A DNA stretch of 64,000 nt, taken from contig OX439133.1 of NCBI GenBank assembly GCA_949318235.1, positions 9,990,847 to 10,054,846 of the forward strand. Reading direction: 5' to 3'. The translations under genes were made by a program, and so were the position numbers. The notes under the pieces are model-generated. The model was not told where the DNA came from. It searched no databases and worked only from the letters and a program-made list of their open reading frames with translations. This document shows, piece after piece, positions 62,201 to 64,000 of the stretch (positions within the stretch are counted from its first letter, which is position 1; each line of letters starts with the position of its first letter). Origin of the DNA: Ecdyonurus torrentis. Taxonomy: Eukaryota > Arthropoda > Insecta > Ephemeroptera > Heptageniidae.

Positions 62201-62489
62201 TACATATATATTTACATTGCACTCTATAAGTCTACATTTTTTGCATATTGACTTAATGTTAATGCATAAGCTCATCAATACTAAATTTGTAATTTTTAAG
62301 TTGATTAAGTATTTTTAATTCATTTTTGAATTTATTCATGAATTCATTCAATGGCATCATTTGTCGTTTTACAAAAATTAATTAAAAATTATTAATGAGC
62401 TCAAAAATTAGAAATATGCACATCAATTGATTCAGGACAATGCCTATTTTTAGAATATGAAATAAAATTATCTTTTTCTATTTTTAGTA

Positions 62490-62720
62490 CAGTCAACCGG
62501 GGTCAAATTGAAAGGTTTTAGACACATTTTGTGTTATAACTTTAAAAATAATTTTTTGACAGAAACAAAAAAAATATATTAGGACAAAGGTCTGTTAGTA
62601 CTACATAAAAAAGCTGAAATTTGAAATTTAGGCCAAACTCCCTAATTAAAAAAAAATAAAAACAGACCTTTCAATTTCGCCCCGGCAACGGGGTCAAATT
62701 GAAAGGTTTCACGGTACAAA
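62490..62720. repeat. Repeat with GGGGTCAAATTGAAAGGTTT at three positions
   Basis: The phrase occurs directly at about 62,500 and 62,690, and as its complement (ACCTTTCAATTTCGCCCC) at about 62,667. A related start is at 22,640. It is probably the ends of one or two foldback elements. Confidence 0.5.
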
Positions 62721-62799
62721 TAGTTGTAGCCACCTAATTGTACATTTCAACTTTAAAACTTTTATATTATAAGCTAAAACTGTTTTTAAGTAATGTGTC

Positions 62800-62870
62800 T
62801 TCCCTCCCTCCCCCCACCCATACCACCTATCCCACCCCCCTTCCACCCCCAATCCCCCCAGAAAAAGTTT
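62800..62870. repeat. C-rich low-complexity tract
   Basis: CCCTCCC/CCACCC-rich pyrimidine tract of about 60 bases on the plus strand. No gene. Confidence 0.8.
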
Positions 62871-63032
62871 TTTATTATTATTCAAATCTATATTTATTAA
62901 ATTTCCAAATTTACATGATGATAACATTTAAATCAATAAAATTCATTACAAAATGAACAAAATGTATGTCTCATGTCAAACATATAAAATAATTTCAGAT
63001 TTAATAATGACACATACTTACAATACTGTACC

Positions 63033-63353
63033 TTAAAGGCATAGCAAACATGAAACAACATGCTAAACACAAAATGGGATCTACAAAGCTGATGATAATT
63101 TTTACCAGAATGTAAATGTGGCCTCACAAAAAAAGCTTCAAAAAAATTTAAATTATGCAACATTCCTGAATATGACATCATAAACAGGCAAAAACTGGTA
63201 TCAAAATGTTGTGCGGGTTGCATAAATCAAAATTTTCTGATTACTGCTACGGTGCTACAGTTGGGGGTTTTGAGACCAACTACCTTATTTATGCGAGCCC
63301 CATCAAGTTTTTTGTGATGTAAATGCATGTTTTCATGTGGCCTATGCCTTTAA
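63033..63353. repeat. Repeat family F, full copy
   Basis: TTAAAGGCATAGCAAACATG to GGCCTATGCCTTTAA. Confidence 0.8.
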
Positions 63354-63561
63354 ATTGTAATATAATATTTAAAAAATAATAATAGGAGGCATTCATATAT
63401 TTACAATTCCTTAATATTGTCTTCTAGAATTGGTAGTGCAATCTACTTTTTGTTTTCACAAGGGTAGGGTGAGGTAAAACAGCCACAATGTCACTATGGG
63501 TTATGACTTATGACTGATATATCCCTTGCTTTAGGTTCAAAAACAGTCTTGCTTCCATTAA

Positions 63562-63717
63562 GGCCGAAGCAGCCGTCAATCGCTGCCTGAGCGATAACCG
63601 TGCGACAACTATCGCTGGCTCCCGATTGGCTTTGCGCAAAAAGTTAGACCAATCCTAACTCTAGCGCACTCTAACGGTCCTTGTCGCAAAAAGACCGACT
63701 GACGGCTGCGTCGGCCT
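63562..63717. mobile_element. MITE with GGCCGAAGCAGCCGTCA ends and exact TTAA duplication
   Basis: The inverted ends GGCCGAAGCAGCCGTCA and TGACGGCTGCGTCGGCC are flanked by TTAA at 63,558-63,561 and 63,718-63,721. The 156-bp interior is GC-rich. It is inserted at the end of the open segment at 63,718-63,967. Confidence 0.85.
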
Positions 63718-63967
63718 TTAAGGGATTGAAATCCCATGACTTGGAGACCATCAGAGGTTCCAGTTTCTACCACACACACGTAACGGAACCAAACTGGGTG
63801 TCGGCCACTTCCACCTTGGAAGCGGGCCAAGAGGTAGCTACCAGGGGGGATCAGTCTAATTGGTGGGATGTCAGCAGCTTCTTCCTCCTCTTCTCCTGCT
63901 CCCTCATCATCATCGTTGTCATCATCATCACCTCCCTCAGAGTTACTGCTGTCGGAGCTGCTGACAC
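63718..63967 (-). pseudogene. Orphan exon-like segment: acidic stretch plus a small beta-rich-looking domain, interrupted by a MITE
   Basis: On the minus strand a splice acceptor (TTGTATAG, ending at 63,968) opens a frame of about 84 codons: a Ser/Asp/Glu-rich stretch of about 35 residues (VSSSDSSNSEGG, runs of D and E), then IPPIRLIPPGSYLLARF and WFRYVCVVETG. It runs into the MITE at 63,717, which supplies about 37 more open codons before a stop. It does not match TCERG1. The PGSYLLxRF..YRYVxxV pattern is reminiscent of a domain in transposon-associated proteins; I cannot name it. Most likely a fragment of a mobile element or a broken gene. Confidence 0.4.
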
Positions 63968-64000
63968 CTATACAAGTTGAAACATTAATTCCAGTACATA

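Noticed and set aside
63681..63980. Plus-strand frame of 99 codons
   Set aside because: It is the reverse of the acidic minus-strand segment and of the MITE end; only the minus strand has a splice acceptor and sensible composition.

Overview
This is a gene-sparse, very AT-rich, intron-rich stretch of animal nuclear DNA. Evidence: conserved metazoan proteins split by GT-AG introns, a Rel-homology domain, poly(A)/poly(T) runs every few hundred bases, and dozens of short palindromic (foldback) elements. There are no bacterial-style operons, CRISPR arrays or intact transposase genes. The species cannot be named from sequence alone. A marine invertebrate, possibly an echinoderm or another deuterostome, is my inference.

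Layout. (1) 2.1-20.3 kb, minus strand: a complete nine-coding-exon MFSD10-type membrane transporter (472 aa). (2) 10.5-13.7 kb, plus strand, nested in the third coding intron of MFSD10: three exons of a class II Rel/NF-kB gene holding only the DNA-binding half of the Rel-homology region. (3) 20.3-20.95 kb: a short shared promoter region with an NRF-1-like site. (4) 20.9-24.27 kb, plus strand: MRPS2, the mitochondrial small-subunit ribosomal protein uS2m (243 aa). (5) 24.3-32.7 kb: intergenic AT-rich sequence made of diverged repeats and foldback elements. (6) 32.7-61.0 kb and beyond the right edge, minus strand: TCERG1 (CA150), 18 exons and 1,017 codons with three WW and six FF domains; the start codon lies outside the window. 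(7) 61.0-64.0 kb: foldback elements and an orphan acidic exon-like segment.

The most interesting object is a 1,018-bp near-perfect palindrome at 52,872-53,889, inside a TCERG1 intron. Each arm carries a complete type I hammerhead self-cleaving ribozyme core and a TATA-type RNA polymerase II core promoter pointing outward. A diverged single-arm copy at about 18.47-18.71 kb ends within a few bases of the position where the ribozyme would cut, as if a self-cleaved RNA had been reverse-transcribed and inserted. This looks like a Penelope-like-element or retrozyme-type retroelement.

Other notable structure: a foldback family built of a 33-bp unit whose variable bases agree within a copy but differ between copies; several unrelated TTAA-flanked MITE families; a 5S rRNA-derived fragment; and a Rel protein with altered base-contact residues and no visible dimerisation exons.

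Functionally, TCERG1 couples transcription elongation and splicing in the nucleus, MRPS2 serves mitochondrial translation, MFSD10 is a membrane transporter, and Rel proteins are immune and developmental transcription factors. Nothing suggests they act as one pathway. The layout is ordinary eukaryotic clustering with one head-to-head pair, one nested gene and one convergent pair.
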